A DNA stretch of 64,000 nucleotides from Syntrophorhabdaceae bacterium (GTDB lineage: Bacteria > Desulfobacterota > Syntrophorhabdia > Syntrophorhabdales > Syntrophorhabdaceae), in contig JAOAGQ010000071.1 of NCBI GenBank assembly GCA_026415675.1, positions 22,225-86,224 on the forward strand, given 5' to 3'. The notes under the pieces were generated by a model. The model did no database searches. It saw only the letters and a list, made by a program, of their open reading frames with translations, and had not been told where the DNA came from. Below, piece by piece: positions 51,029-61,900 of this stretch; the first letter of the stretch is position 1; each line of letters starts with the position of its first letter. A program made the translations under genes and the position numbers.

Positions 51029-54000
51029 TTACCTCCCCTCACTCTTCACTTTAAAAAGTCGAGAGATCAAGACAAACATCAAGGGGATATAGAATAGGTC
51101 TATGAACGTTGCGGAAAGCATACCCCCTACAACCGCCGTCCCGATCGCCTTCATGGCGCCTGCCCCTGCCCCTGAGGCTTTAGCGAGGGGTAAGACACCG
51201 AAGAAAAATGCCATCGATGTCATAATAACAGGGCGAAACCTTATCTTTGCCGCATCGAGGGTTGCTTGAATCAAGCCCTCTCCTTCTGCCATCCTCTCCC
51301 TCGCAAACTGTATGATCAAGATGGCGTTCTTTGTGGTAAGACCAAGGGTAGTAAGGAATCCTATCTGAAAGTAGACATCGTTGTGGAGACCCCTAAGCCA
51401 GGTTGCAGCGGCGGCACCAAAAAGACCTAAAGGTAGCATCAGCATATTTGCAATGGGTATCGGCCAGCTTTCGTATAAGGCGGCAACACATAGAAATATC
51501 ACGATCACGGAAAATGCATACAGTATGGGAGCCTGGGAACTGGACATCCGCTCTTGATAGGAAAGACCTGACCATTCGTAACCTATCCCCTGCTGGTGTA
51601 GCTTTGAGACTATCTCCTCCATGGCCGCCATTGCCTCACCGGAACTCCTTCCAGGGGCCGCTTCCCCCCATATATTGATAGAAGGGAAGCCGTTGAACCT
51701 TTCAAGCCTCTGGGGACCTATTGTCCACCTTCCCGTTGCAAATGCGGTAAAGGGTACCATTTTTCCCGAAATGTTACGGACGTAAATGTTTTCCAGATCT
51801 TTTGGATCCATACGGTATGGGGCATCGAACTGAGCAAACACCCTCTTTACCCTGCCGGCCTGTATAAAGTTATTCACATATGAGCTTCCAAAGGACTGGG
51901 ATATGGTATTATTGATGGACGTGATGGGTATTCCCAAGGCCCCTGCCTTTTCCCAATCTACATATATGCGGTACTGGGGCACATCCTCCATACCATTGGG
52001 CCTGACCTTTGCAAGCCTCGGGTCTTTTGCCGCCATCCCCAAAACCATATTCCTTGCCTCCATCAGTTTTTCATGGCCAAGCCCCCCTCTGTCGAGAAGC
52101 TGAAAATCGAATCCTGTTGCATTACCCAGTTCGATCACCGAAGGTGGTGGAAAGGCAAAGATCGTGGCGTTTCTGATCCGAGAAAAAGCCCTTGTTGCCC
52201 TTTCTGCTATGGCATTTACTTTATGCTCAGGTCGGTTCCTCAGCTTCCATTCCTTTAGTTTAACAAAGACCATCCCGTTCGTCTGTCCCCTTCCGGAGAA
52301 CCCTATGCCTGAGATAGTCATACAAGATTCAACGGTATCCTTCTCTTTCTCCATATAATATCTCTGGACCTCGTTCACCACCGCTTTTGTCTGTTCTAAT
52401 GTGGAACCTGTTGGTAGCATCACCTGGGTCAGCAGAATACCCTGATCCTCCTCGGGGACATAGGATGTGGGCATCTTTAAAAATATTATCCCCACAGAGA
52501 CAACGATAAGCACATAGACCACAATGTATCTTATTTTTCTTGAAAAAGAACGCTCTACGGTCTTTACGTACTTATCCCTTATCTTGAAGAAGATCTTATC
52601 GAAGAGCATAAAGAAAGGTCTCAGGAAAAAGATAGAATTTTGACCGGGCTTGTGCTCGGGGGATACGGGTTTTAAAAGGGAGGCACAGAGTACCGGGGTG
52701 AGTATAAGGGCGACTATGACAGAGAGAAACATAGATGATATGATGGTGATGGAAAACTGCCTGTAGATTACCCCTGTTGAGCCTCCGAAGAAGGCCATGG
52801 GGCCAAAAACAGCGGATAAGACAAGGCCGATACCGATCAAGGCGCTTGTGATCTGCTCCATGGACTTCTTTGTCGCCTCTTTAGGGGAAAGACCTTCCTC
52901 CCGCATGATCCGTTCCACGTTTTCCACAACGACGATCGCATCGTCAACGAGCAGACCAATGGATAAGACCATTGCGAACATCGTGAGCATATTTATGGAG
53001 AACCCGAAGATGGCAAGGGTGGCAAAAGTACCGAGAATAACGACAGGGACGGCTATGGTGGGAATCAGGGTAGCCCTGATACTCCCCATGAATAGCCACA
53101 TAACGAGAAAAACGAGGATTACCGCCTCGAAGAGCGTCTTTATAACCTCATGGATGGCTACCCTTACAAATGGGGTTGTATCGTAGGGGTATACCACCTT
53201 CATACCTTTTGGGAAGAATCTGCTAAGCTCCTCCATCTTTGCTTTCACCCTGTCCGCGGTTTCAAGGGCATTGGCACCGGCAATCTGACGGATGGCGAGC
53301 CCTGCAGATGGTTTTCCGTTATAGAAAGACTCCACATCGTAGGCATCTGTGCCGAGCTCTGCCCGCCCAATATCCTTGATCCTTACTATAGAGCCGTCCT
53401 GATGGATTTTAATAGGGATAGAGGCAAACTCTTCAGGGGTCTTTAGCATACTCTGGACAATGATGGAGGCATTGAGACGTTGACCGGGGACAGCAGGGGC
53501 TCCTCCAAACTGACCGGCAGAAACCTCAACATTGTATGATTTCAAGGCGAGGACCACATCCTCGATCGTAAGGTTATACTCTACGAGTCTATCTGCCATT
53601 AACCAGATACGCATCGCATACTGGGAACCAAAATTTTCCACCTCTCCAACACCGGGCACCCGGGCGAGAACCTTTTCGAGGTTCGATTGGGCGTAATCCC
53701 TTAGATCATTTCCGTCCATGCTGTTGTCCTCTGATATAAGACCTACTATCAGAAGATAATTCCTCGTTGCCTTACCAACGGTTAGACCCTGGCGTTGAAC
53801 GACCTCAGGAAGGCTTGCCATGGCCAACTGGAGTTTGTTCTGTACCTTTGCCCAGGCAAGGTCAGGGTCTGTCCCTGGGGCAAAGGTGAGCTCAAGCCTG
53901 GCACCCCCAGCCGAATCACTTGTGGCGAATAAGTAGAGCATCTTATCAAGACCGGTCATCTTCTGCTCTATGATCTGGGTCACGCTGTTTTCAACGGTTT

Positions 54001-54166
54001 CAGCGGAGGCCCCAGGATAGTTGGCCTGAATATATATGGTTGGGGGCGCTATAGGGGGATACTGGGATATGGGGAGGGTATATATTGCGAGGGCACCGCC
54101 GAGCATAATGATAATCGCAATAACCCAGGCAAAAACAGGTCTTTCAAGGAAGAATTTAGATAGCAT
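51029..54166 (-). CDS. RND multidrug efflux transporter (AcrB/HAE1 family)
   Basis: 1045 aa, full length. Twelve membrane segments in two halves with large periplasmic loops. Start FFLERPVFAWVIAIIIMLGGALAI, TM4 proton-relay segment GLLVDDAIVVVENVERIM with the paired Asp residues, and the second-half GLTTKNAILIIQFA with its lysine. The substrate range is unknown but HAE1 members export lipophilic drugs. GAGGAGGG precedes ATG 54166. It is the third gene of tetR-MFP-RND-OMF. Confidence 0.92.
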   Translation of the reverse strand: MLSKFFLERPVFAWVIAIIIMLGGALAIYTLPISQYPPIAPPTIYIQANYPGASAETVENSVTQIIEQKMTGLDKMLYLFATSDSAGGARLELTFAPGTDPDLAWAKVQNKLQLAMASLPEVVQRQGLTVGKATRNYLLIVGLISEDNSMDGNDLRDYAQSNLEKVLARVPGVGEVENFGSQYAMRIWLMADRLVEYNLTIEDVVLALKSYNVEVSAGQFGGAPAVPGQRLNASIIVQSMLKTPEEFASIPIKIHQDGSIVRIKDIGRAELGTDAYDVESFYNGKPSAGLAIRQIAGANALETADRVKAKMEELSRFFPKGMKVVYPYDTTPFVRVAIHEVIKTLFEAVILVFLVMWLFMGSIRATLIPTIAVPVVILGTFATLAIFGFSINMLTMFAMVLSIGLLVDDAIVVVENVERIMREEGLSPKEATKKSMEQITSALIGIGLVLSAVFGPMAFFGGSTGVIYRQFSITIISSMFLSVIVALILTPVLCASLLKPVSPEHKPGQNSIFFLRPFFMLFDKIFFKIRDKYVKTVERSFSRKIRYIVVYVLIVVSVGIIFLKMPTSYVPEEDQGILLTQVMLPTGSTLEQTKAVVNEVQRYYMEKEKDTVESCMTISGIGFSGRGQTNGMVFVKLKEWKLRNRPEHKVNAIAERATRAFSRIRNATIFAFPPPSVIELGNATGFDFQLLDRGGLGHEKLMEARNMVLGMAAKDPRLAKVRPNGMEDVPQYRIYVDWEKAGALGIPITSINNTISQSFGSSYVNNFIQAGRVKRVFAQFDAPYRMDPKDLENIYVRNISGKMVPFTAFATGRWTIGPQRLERFNGFPSINIWGEAAPGRSSGEAMAAMEEIVSKLHQQGIGYEWSGLSYQERMSSSQAPILYAFSVIVIFLCVAALYESWPIPIANMLMLPLGLFGAAAATWLRGLHNDVYFQIGFLTTLGLTTKNAILIIQFARERMAEGEGLIQATLDAAKIRFRPVIMTSMAFFFGVLPLAKASGAGAGAMKAIGTAVVGGMLSATFIDLFYIPLMFVLISRLFKVKSEGR

Positions 54167-54175
54167 ACACCCTCC

Positions 54176-55393
54176 TCAATTTGTCTTTGCTCTCGGTTTA
54201 TTCGCCTCAGAGGGGGAGGCCTCACCATTTTTCGTCTCATGTTTCACGGTTTTGACCGCAATCCCCGGCCGCACCTTTTGAAGGCCTTCCACGATCACCG
54301 TATCCCCTTCTTTCAAACCGGAAGTGACGAGCCATTTATCCTTTACTGTACGCTCTACGTTTATCATCCGGTGGTCTACCTTGCCTTCGCTGTTTACGAT
54401 GAACACATAGGGATTCCCTTTGTAATCCCGCATAACGGATTGCTGAGGAACAAGGATGGCTTTATCCGCAATCCCCTCACTGATGACAGTACGAACGTAC
54501 ATACCAGGTAAGAGTGTAAAATTGGGATTCGGAAAGACCATCCTCAGTATGTATGAACCTGTACTGGGCTCAACGGTAACATCGGAAAATTTTAGAGTAC
54601 CTTCAAGACTATAGGGGGTGCCATCTTCGAGGATCAACCTTACCTTGGTCTGATTGTTGCTACCCCCTTTTATCTTTCCTGCCGCTATATTCTTTTTAAG
54701 TTTCAAAAGGTTTGCACTCGATTGGGTTGCATCCACATAGATGGGATCGAGTTGCTGAATCGTGGCGAAAGGCATCGGCTGAAAAGCCGTGGCAAGGGCA
54801 CCGACCGTTACATTCGATTTCCCTATCCTTCCCGATATAGGGGCCTTGACTTCGGTATAACCAAGGTTGATGTGGGCATTTTCTACAGCGGCCCTCCAGT
54901 ATTTAATATCGGCCTCTGTTTGCGACAACGCAGCGGAGATGTCGTCGTACTCTTGTTGACTCACCGCTTTAACGGCAACAAGCTCTCTTAATCTTTCAGC
55001 CTTCTGCCTTATGGCAGGGAGATTTGCCTCTGCCTTTGCAAGGGCTGCCCTTGCGTTGTCGTATGAGGCCTTATAAGGGGCAGGGTCTATCTGGTAGAGT
55101 ACATCTCCGGCCTTTACATCACTCCCCTCTGTAAACAACCTCTTCTGTATGATCCCGCTTACCTGGGGTCTCACCTCTGCGATCAGGTAGGGGGATACCC
55201 TTGCAGGTAACTCCGTTGTAATCTCTATCCTTTCCTGTTTCAATTGTACAACAGAGACTTCAATGGAAAAGGGTTGCTTTTTTTCTGCGTTTTCGTTCGT
55301 TCTTGTGCACCCAACAATTATGAGAAGGCAAAAAAGAAGAAATAAGGTATACCGAGACAAATCCAGTACTTTTTCTTTTGGTAAAGATATCAT
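54176..55393 (-). CDS. RND efflux periplasmic adaptor (membrane fusion lipoprotein)
   Basis: 405 aa with lipobox IIVGC near residue 29. AcrA-like order: lipoyl-like segments (LIAEVRPQVSGIIQKRLFTEGSDVKAGDVLYQID), helical hairpin (about 105-165), YTEVKAPISGRIG, then beta-barrel and membrane-proximal domains. The C terminus is charged (EASPSEANKPRAKTN). TGGAGGAA precedes ATG 55393. It bridges the RND pump and outer-membrane factor. Confidence 0.9.
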   Translation of the reverse strand: MISLPKEKVLDLSRYTLFLLFCLLIIVGCTRTNENAEKKQPFSIEVSVVQLKQERIEITTELPARVSPYLIAEVRPQVSGIIQKRLFTEGSDVKAGDVLYQIDPAPYKASYDNARAALAKAEANLPAIRQKAERLRELVAVKAVSQQEYDDISAALSQTEADIKYWRAAVENAHINLGYTEVKAPISGRIGKSNVTVGALATAFQPMPFATIQQLDPIYVDATQSSANLLKLKKNIAAGKIKGGSNNQTKVRLILEDGTPYSLEGTLKFSDVTVEPSTGSYILRMVFPNPNFTLLPGMYVRTVISEGIADKAILVPQQSVMRDYKGNPYVFIVNSEGKVDHRMINVERTVKDKWLVTSGLKEGDTVIVEGLQKVRPGIAVKTVKHETKNGEASPSEANKPRAKTN

Positions 55394-55433
55394 ATTGATT
55401 CCTCCAGAAAAGATAAATCATTCAACTTCCCTA

Positions 55434-55979
55434 TTAAAAATCCTCATCGATTATCCTTAATATCTCTGAAATGACTCTCTTTTTCTCGTCCTCATCAAGA
55501 GGAGAGATGGATAGCACCTCATGAAAGAGAAGGCCGTCTACGGCCAGACAGAGAACGAGTGCCTTTTCAAAATTGATACCGGTTTTAAAAAGTTCACTGT
55601 ATGTCCTTTTTATGGCTTCCTTTACAGGTTCCGCGAGCTTTGGATTGTGGGCCAAAGCTGCAAGAAGGGAGGTACCTATATGTTTGGATATCTGCTCATG
55701 GTCGGCCCCGGATAAAACATACGCCTTCAGCCTTCTCGTTGCACCTTCCGGGAGACGACTGTACATCTCCTCCATCTTTCCCTCTCTTTCCCTTATATGT
55801 TTTCTTATCATGGCCTCGAGGAGGGCATCTTTTGTGGGAAAGTGGTGTAGAAGACCGCCCTTACTCACCCCGGCCTTTTCTGCAACGGCATCGAGTGTTA
55901 AACGGGCTGCTCCCAGTTCGATTACAACAGATTCTGCAGCATCAACAATCGTATCGTAAGTACTCGTCTTCAGGTTCAT
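55434..55979 (-). CDS. TetR-family repressor of the RND operon
   Basis: 181 aa from ATG 55979 (GGGGG five bases upstream); a TTG at 55991 is also in frame. The N-terminal HTH is ARLTLDAVAEKAGVSKGGLLHHFPTKDALL, and the ligand-binding half is of AcrR/TetR_C type (HEQISKHIGTSLLAALAHNPKL). As the first gene of the tetR-MFP-RND-OMF run, with a palindrome at 56047-56060 in its leader, it most likely represses itself and the pump genes until a drug-like ligand binds. Confidence 0.85.
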   Translation of the reverse strand: MNLKTSTYDTIVDAAESVVIELGAARLTLDAVAEKAGVSKGGLLHHFPTKDALLEAMIRKHIREREGKMEEMYSRLPEGATRRLKAYVLSGADHEQISKHIGTSLLAALAHNPKLAEPVKEAIKRTYSELFKTGINFEKALVLCLAVDGLLFHEVLSISPLDEDEKKRVISEILRIIDEDF

Positions 55980-56046
55980 TATAGCCCCCAAAAATTTATT
56001 TTGTCTTCACAGACTGTATTTGAGGTTTTTTCTACGGAGTTATAAA

Positions 56047-56091
56047 ACCGTCCAGACGGTATAATTAACAGGAAAAATACCCCTCTGTCAA
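56047..56091 (-). promoter_or_regulatory. Promoter and palindromic operator of the tetR-RND operon
   Basis: ACCGTC (56047-56052), CA, GACGGT (56055-56060) is an exact 6+2+6 inverted repeat. On the minus strand TTGACA (56091-56086) and TAATTA (56067-56062) with an 18-base spacer lie just upstream, so the operator covers the start point. This is the expected layout for TetR-type repression. Confidence 0.65.
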
Positions 56092-56110
56092 CAAAAATCG
56101 AGAGAAATTT

Positions 56111-57697
56111 TTATTTCAGTTCTGTTACCGGAGATTCTTCGGTCCATAAACGATAGATATACTGATATAACTCCTCGCTTACGGATACCTTGTAGGGGGT
56201 GGGATTTATCTCTCTTAGATGGTCTTCCCTTGTGTTACGGAGTTGCTCCAAAACATATTCCCTCGTCTCCTTTAAAGGAACGGGATGGCCGGTCCTCTTA
56301 CCATCCCAGACACAGAAATGGAGGGGTACTACTTTTGAAGGGGTCACATAAACCCTCTTTATCTGGTCAAAGGGGTGATGGCAGAGTACCCTTTTTGATG
56401 GCTCAGGGGGATTGTCGCCAACCCTAATCATAAGGTCGAGAAGACCGTGTCCGTTTTCACCGAATAGGCGATAGGCCTCCTTTCTTCCTGGTATCGTCAT
56501 TTTGCTGAAATCCTGGGAGAGTTTGATTCTCGGCACACCTTTCGCCTCAACGAGTTTATATACGCAACCCATTGCAGGCTGTTCATCACATGTGACAAGG
56601 TGGGTACCTATACCGAAGACATCTATCTCATGGCCCTGTTGTGTTAAGGAGACGAGGACCTCCCGGTTGATCTCATTGCTCGCCATTATTATGCAATTTG
56701 AAAGCTCAGCATTTGTCCGTGAGCCTATGTCGTTTAACATCTTTCTCGCCCTTTTAGAAAGATAGGAGAGATCCCCCGAATCAAGCCTTATGCCGATAGG
56801 CCTATACCCTATCTTTAATAATGCAAGGGCAACACATATGAAATTCGGAACTCCCGATTTTAAGGTATCATAGGTATCAACAAGGGCGAGAAAACCATCG
56901 GGAAAGGCCTGGGCATAGGCTATGAAAGAGGCCAGTTCCCCTTCGTTTGTATAGATAAATCCGAGTTCATTGCGTATGGAGAGGACAATATCGACAAAAT
57001 CGTGTATGTTTCCGTCTGCCCCTGTAATGGTTTTTACTTTCAATTCGCTCAAATCTACAAACGACTGAACGTATGAATGGGCGTGGGTACCCCTTATGGG
57101 CACACCGAAGAGATATCCGGCAAGGACATTGCTTGTTCCGTCAAAGCCCCCCATATAACTGTAACGGGAGGCGGAGAGGCCCCCATCAGGACCTTGGGCC
57201 CTTCTTAATCCGAATTCTATCAGGCCCTTTTTTTGTCCGGCAACGAGACGATACTTTGCGGCATTTGTTGTCATTAAACTTGCATAGTTCGTAAGGGTGA
57301 GGGATGGCGTTTCGAGAAGCTGGCCCACGGCGAGGGGGCCTTCCACCCTCATAAGAGGTACATGGGGATAGGCTATAGTACCTTCCTTTAAGGCAAATAT
57401 CCTCATTTTTGAACAATCCACACCCTTTAACCATTCAAAAAAGGCAGGGTCCGCCTTCGGCATCTGGCTTTTAAGATATGCTATCTGTTCATCGGTGAAG
57501 TAAAAGTTCTCGAAGAGCCTCAATTTTTCCTCTAAACCTGCGTATATTGCAAATTCCCCGCCGAAGGGGTTTTTTCTAAAGAAGAGGTCGAAGACCGCAT
57601 TTTCTTCATGAACTCCGGCTTTCCAGTATGCATATGCCATTGTTATCTGATAAAAATCGGTGAGCATGGGATTTACCAATGGAGTTCTGCTGTTCAT
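56111..57697 (-). CDS. pncB: Nicotinate phosphoribosyltransferase
   Basis: Salvages nicotinic acid to nicotinate mononucleotide in NAD synthesis. 528 aa, the longer NAPRT form. Substrate and phosphate segments: NPMLTDFYQITMAYAYWKAG, EFGLRRAQGPDGG, VLAGYLFGVPIRGTHAHSYVQSF and IGIRLDSGDLSYLS; IDVFGIGTHLVT follows. AAGGAG precedes ATG 57697. It is divergent from the malate dehydrogenase-like gene and monocistronic. Confidence 0.92.
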   Translation of the reverse strand: MNSRTPLVNPMLTDFYQITMAYAYWKAGVHEENAVFDLFFRKNPFGGEFAIYAGLEEKLRLFENFYFTDEQIAYLKSQMPKADPAFFEWLKGVDCSKMRIFALKEGTIAYPHVPLMRVEGPLAVGQLLETPSLTLTNYASLMTTNAAKYRLVAGQKKGLIEFGLRRAQGPDGGLSASRYSYMGGFDGTSNVLAGYLFGVPIRGTHAHSYVQSFVDLSELKVKTITGADGNIHDFVDIVLSIRNELGFIYTNEGELASFIAYAQAFPDGFLALVDTYDTLKSGVPNFICVALALLKIGYRPIGIRLDSGDLSYLSKRARKMLNDIGSRTNAELSNCIIMASNEINREVLVSLTQQGHEIDVFGIGTHLVTCDEQPAMGCVYKLVEAKGVPRIKLSQDFSKMTIPGRKEAYRLFGENGHGLLDLMIRVGDNPPEPSKRVLCHHPFDQIKRVYVTPSKVVPLHFCVWDGKRTGHPVPLKETREYVLEQLRNTREDHLREINPTPYKVSVSEELYQYIYRLWTEESPVTELK

Positions 57698-57861
57698 ACT
57701 TAAAGGCTCCTTTTATCAAGTGGAGAAGGTAATATTATAGTACCAGAATTTTAAAAGCACAACAACGAAAAGATAAAAAGATGTATCTCGAGGAGAACCC
57801 TTGAAAATTATGGTATAACTGTATAAAATTGGAGACACTCATATTAAAACGGAGGATGTTT

Positions 57862-58836
57862 ATGAAAGTAACGATCGTGGGAGGAGGAGGAACGGTAGGC
57901 TCAACCGTAGCCTACAGGCTGGCTCAGGATGGTTTTGTCTCTGAGATCGTACTTTTCGATATAAGAGAAAATATGGCAGAGGCCCATGCCCTTGATATTG
58001 AGCAATCGATCGTCAACCGTTCGAAGACAAAAGTACGAAAGGGGAATCTTGATGATACATATCAATCGGATATCGTTATTATCGCCTGTGCCTTATGGGG
58101 AAGGCCCCTTGCCTTTTCAAGGACGGAAAATCTAAGATATAATCTAAACCTCGTTTTGAGCCTTATGATACCACTTAAGAAAAGATCCCCTGATGCCCTA
58201 TGGATCGTCGTTACCACCCCTGTTGATACCCTTGTCCACATTATACACAGGATATTTTCTATCCCCCGTAACAGAATAGCAGGTATAAATGGGAACGATA
58301 CCGCCCGTTTCAAATGGGCAATCTCAAAGGTATGTTCTGTCCCTGCCCAGGAGGTAAAGGCCTTTGTCCTGGGGGAGCATGGGGATACACAGGTTCCCAT
58401 ATTCAGTAACATCGAGATAAAAAATAGACCCTATGCTTTGAGTGATAAAGAGATTGAAGAGATAAAGGGGCTTATAGGAAATTTTTTGCCAAGATGGGTA
58501 AGACTACAGCCTGGAAGAACAGCAGGGTGGGCGACTTCTGAAGTGATAGGGGATATGGTCAAAAGTATCGTAACTTTCGATAAAAAAATATGGGTGTGCT
58601 CAACGCCTCTTTCCGGGGAATATGGGTTAACCGATGTGAGTCTTGGGGTGCCCATAATATTTAATTCCGATGGAATAGAAGAGATAGTTGAATTGACCCT
58701 CAATGACTCAGAGAGGGAGCTACTTGCCTCTTCGGCCCGTGCTATCACCGAACAGTTGACCCAGGCAGAGATTTTTATAAAAGAGGGCATATTAAATACA
58801 GAAGAGACGTTGTCATATTTAAAAAGGCATAAATAA
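57862..58836 (+). CDS. Malate/lactate dehydrogenase family protein, malate-type but divergent
   Basis: 324 aa from ATG 57862, chosen because CGGAGG lies six bases upstream; the frame is open to a TTG at 57829. NAD site VTIVGGGGTVGSTVAYRL, catalytic Asp-Arg in NGNDTARFKW and catalytic His in LGEHGDTQVPIFS are present. The substrate-specificity loop reads ALWGRPLAFSR. Aligned to AGVPRKPGMTR of malate dehydrogenases, the Arg that selects dicarboxylates is retained but the rest is unusual. Probably it oxidises malate or a related 2-hydroxyacid with NAD. Confidence 0.78.
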   Translation: MKVTIVGGGGTVGSTVAYRLAQDGFVSEIVLFDIRENMAEAHALDIEQSIVNRSKTKVRKGNLDDTYQSDIVIIACALWGRPLAFSRTENLRYNLNLVLSLMIPLKKRSPDALWIVVTTPVDTLVHIIHRIFSIPRNRIAGINGNDTARFKWAISKVCSVPAQEVKAFVLGEHGDTQVPIFSNIEIKNRPYALSDKEIEEIKGLIGNFLPRWVRLQPGRTAGWATSEVIGDMVKSIVTFDKKIWVCSTPLSGEYGLTDVSLGVPIIFNSDGIEEIVELTLNDSERELLASSARAITEQLTQAEIFIKEGILNTEETLSYLKRHK

Positions 58837-58909
58837 CCTGTAAATAACCTATTGAAAACCTGAAACACGATATGTTAATGATTTAATCTTATTCATCAAA
58901 AATAGACCC

Positions 58910-61900
58910 ATGGAATTGAACGGAAGTCAAAAAAGGTTAATAGAGATACTTATCTCTTTTCCCCCTACTCTCCTTTATTCGTTAGGAGATAGGAATACCG
59001 TTATCAAAGGTTTCCAGCTATACTCCGGCGAATGCGTGAAAGATATAAAGTGGATGGAAGGGGTGGATACCCTTGTTGTTTCTATAGAGGATGGTCTTAA
59101 AGGACAGGAGAGGGTAAAGGTATTTCTCAGGGATGATGCCCTTGATTTTTCTTGTCGGTGTATGTTGGATAACGGGTCGAAAGGGGCGTGCAAACACGTA
59201 TTGTGTGCCCTTTTCACCCTCATCCATATACTAAGACCGAACATTTTCAAAACCAACCACGAGAACATAGACTATATAGGGGAACTAAAATCCGCCCTGT
59301 TTAATGAGAAAAAGGAAAAGGGGGGAGAAAACGGGTTTTTAACAGAAAAAAGAAACGGTAGAGGAAGGTCTAAAAGGAAAACCCCCGGATACTGTATCCT
59401 CCTTGAGGAAGGCAGAATCGGTTTGAGAGGACATGTTTTAAAAGATGGGGAGGTTATAGAACATGGGGAAGGGAATGTCTATCTCCCCGATAATTTAAGG
59501 TATCTCCTCCATTTTATAGAAAGGGAAGATATCTCCTTTCCTCTTTTTATATATCTTTCAGGAAGGGGTAATAGATACCCCGTCTTTTTTAAAAGGGAAG
59601 GGGAGGTTTGTGAAATTGAATGGCTTGGCCATGACGCCGAGTATGATACCTGGACCGAACTTAATGCCGTAGAGGAAGAAATATTCCTGAAGAGAGTCTG
59701 TACAATAGGTAATAATCGGGAACCTGCAAAAATTATCGGGAATTTTGCCTTCAACTTTAAAGATGGGACGATGGTGTATCTCGATAAAAAGGAGGGCTGG
59801 GCCCTGTGGGACGCTCTATCATCGGCGTATCATTTCGACAGTACGCCTTCTGAGAATACAGGGAAGAGTTATGACCATACCATAGTTATACCGAAGGAAA
59901 GATTTAACAGGATTATCTATTATATGGACGAGGATGGAAAAGAAGACAGGTTTGGGCGTGTCCTCTTTAAGATAAACGGCAGAGAAACCCAGGTAAAGAC
60001 CCTATCTAACCTTGAGTACACCATATCTATAAAAAGGGGAAGCAATCAAGAAAATGAATTTGTCGTTGAGTGTGGATGCTGGGTTAAAGATAAGACGATT
60101 CTATGTTACAGAAAGATATTAAAATTCATCAGGACCCTGGAGTTTGGGCGTATACCGGCATTTTTTAAAACAAAAAAAAGAAAACCGATTTTATATGATG
60201 TTTTTTTTCAAGCGGTATTTCTCAGCGACAGGAAGAGCATTGACGAACTGCTGAAAAAAAGGATAAACGAGGAGACCTTTGGAAAACGTAAGTTTGTAAC
60301 TATGGCAAGGAGGTTTATCAGAGAGGGTGTACATTATCTTTCAAGGAAAGGGAAAGAGCTCAGCTTTGTGGACGGGGAATGGATATTCGTAGTCCACGAT
60401 TCAAAAAAGGCTATAAAGGCCTTCGCGATCCTTTTTGAGATTTTCGGTTCAGAGGTATTTGAGAAGATCATCCTAAAAGAGCATCAGCTTTCAGTTGACA
60501 GGGACAAACTCTTAAGCAACCTCTATCTTCTTAAAAAAATCGCAGAAGAGCACGGGATAGACGTCTGTTATGAAGGCCTGACCATAGAAGAGTCTTCCTG
60601 GGATGTTGGACTCGATGTGACCTCGAGAAGTATAGATTGGTTTGAGATAAAACCTGAGATTAGATACAAAGGGGAACCTATAGAGAGGGAGGTCTGGATG
60701 CAGGCCCTAGCGAGTAAGGGCGTTATATACAGAAAAGGAAAAATCCTGGTGCTCGACGAAAATAGCTTAAAAAAGCTATCCATAATAGCAGGGATGGCTG
60801 AAAAGGGGCACACAACCCATAGAGAACTCGTATCTATACCACGCCATAAGATTATAGAGATCTTTCTTCTCAGGAAAGAGGGTATATCCGTCAAGCTAAC
60901 CCCTGAATACGAGGAGATCATAGGGAGACTTACGAAATTCTATAAGATTGATATAAAACCGATTCCTTCTGAGATAAAGACAGAACTAAGGCAGTACCAG
61001 AAGGAAGGGTACTATTGGCTTTCGTTTCTCTACGAGCATAGATTCGGGGCGTGCCTTGCGGACGATATGGGACTGGGAAAGACCATCCAGACATTAACAC
61101 TCCTCGAGGCAATTAAAGAAGGGAAATTGGATAGGTATGGTGATGGGCCCTTTCTCATCGTTGTCCCCCCCAGCCTTATCTTCAACTGGGAACAGGAGAT
61201 TTTGAGGTTCTGTCCCTCCTTGAAGGTCTATATATACAGAGGTAAGGACCGTTTAATCGATATGAAAAATTGCGATGTTATTATTACAAGTTACGGCCTC
61301 ATAAGGAAGGATATATCGAAGCTAAAGGAGATGGATTTTCACATTATCATCTTTGATGAGGCCCAGATGGTAAAGAACATCTATGCCGATACAACAGGGG
61401 CGGTTCGTAAACTGAAAGGCCATTTTAAAGTTGCCCTTACGGGAACACCGATAGAAAACCACCCCGGAGAGTATTTCTCCATTATGGATCTTGTCCTCCC
61501 GGGGTTACTGGGCAGATACGAAGAATTCCAGAGTAATGTAAAAAGGGATTTGCAAACCTTTTTACCCAGCATCATCGAGAGGACAAAGCCTTTTATCTTG
61601 AGGAGAACGAAAGATAAGATACTGATGGAACTGCCCCCAAAGATTGAATACAATGTGTATCTCGATTTAACGGAAAAACAGAAGAAGTTTTATAACAAAA
61701 CCGTTGAGGAGGTGCGCTCAACGATAGAGGATGCGTATAGAAACAACGTAGCCTCCAGGGCAAAAATAATCGCCCTTACAGCGATAACAAAGTTACGTCA
61801 GATATGTTTAACCCCACAGCTTCTCGTTCCTTCCATGAACGAAACATGCCCTAAAATCCAGTTTTTAATGGAAAAACTGTATGAACTCTCCTCTGAAAAC

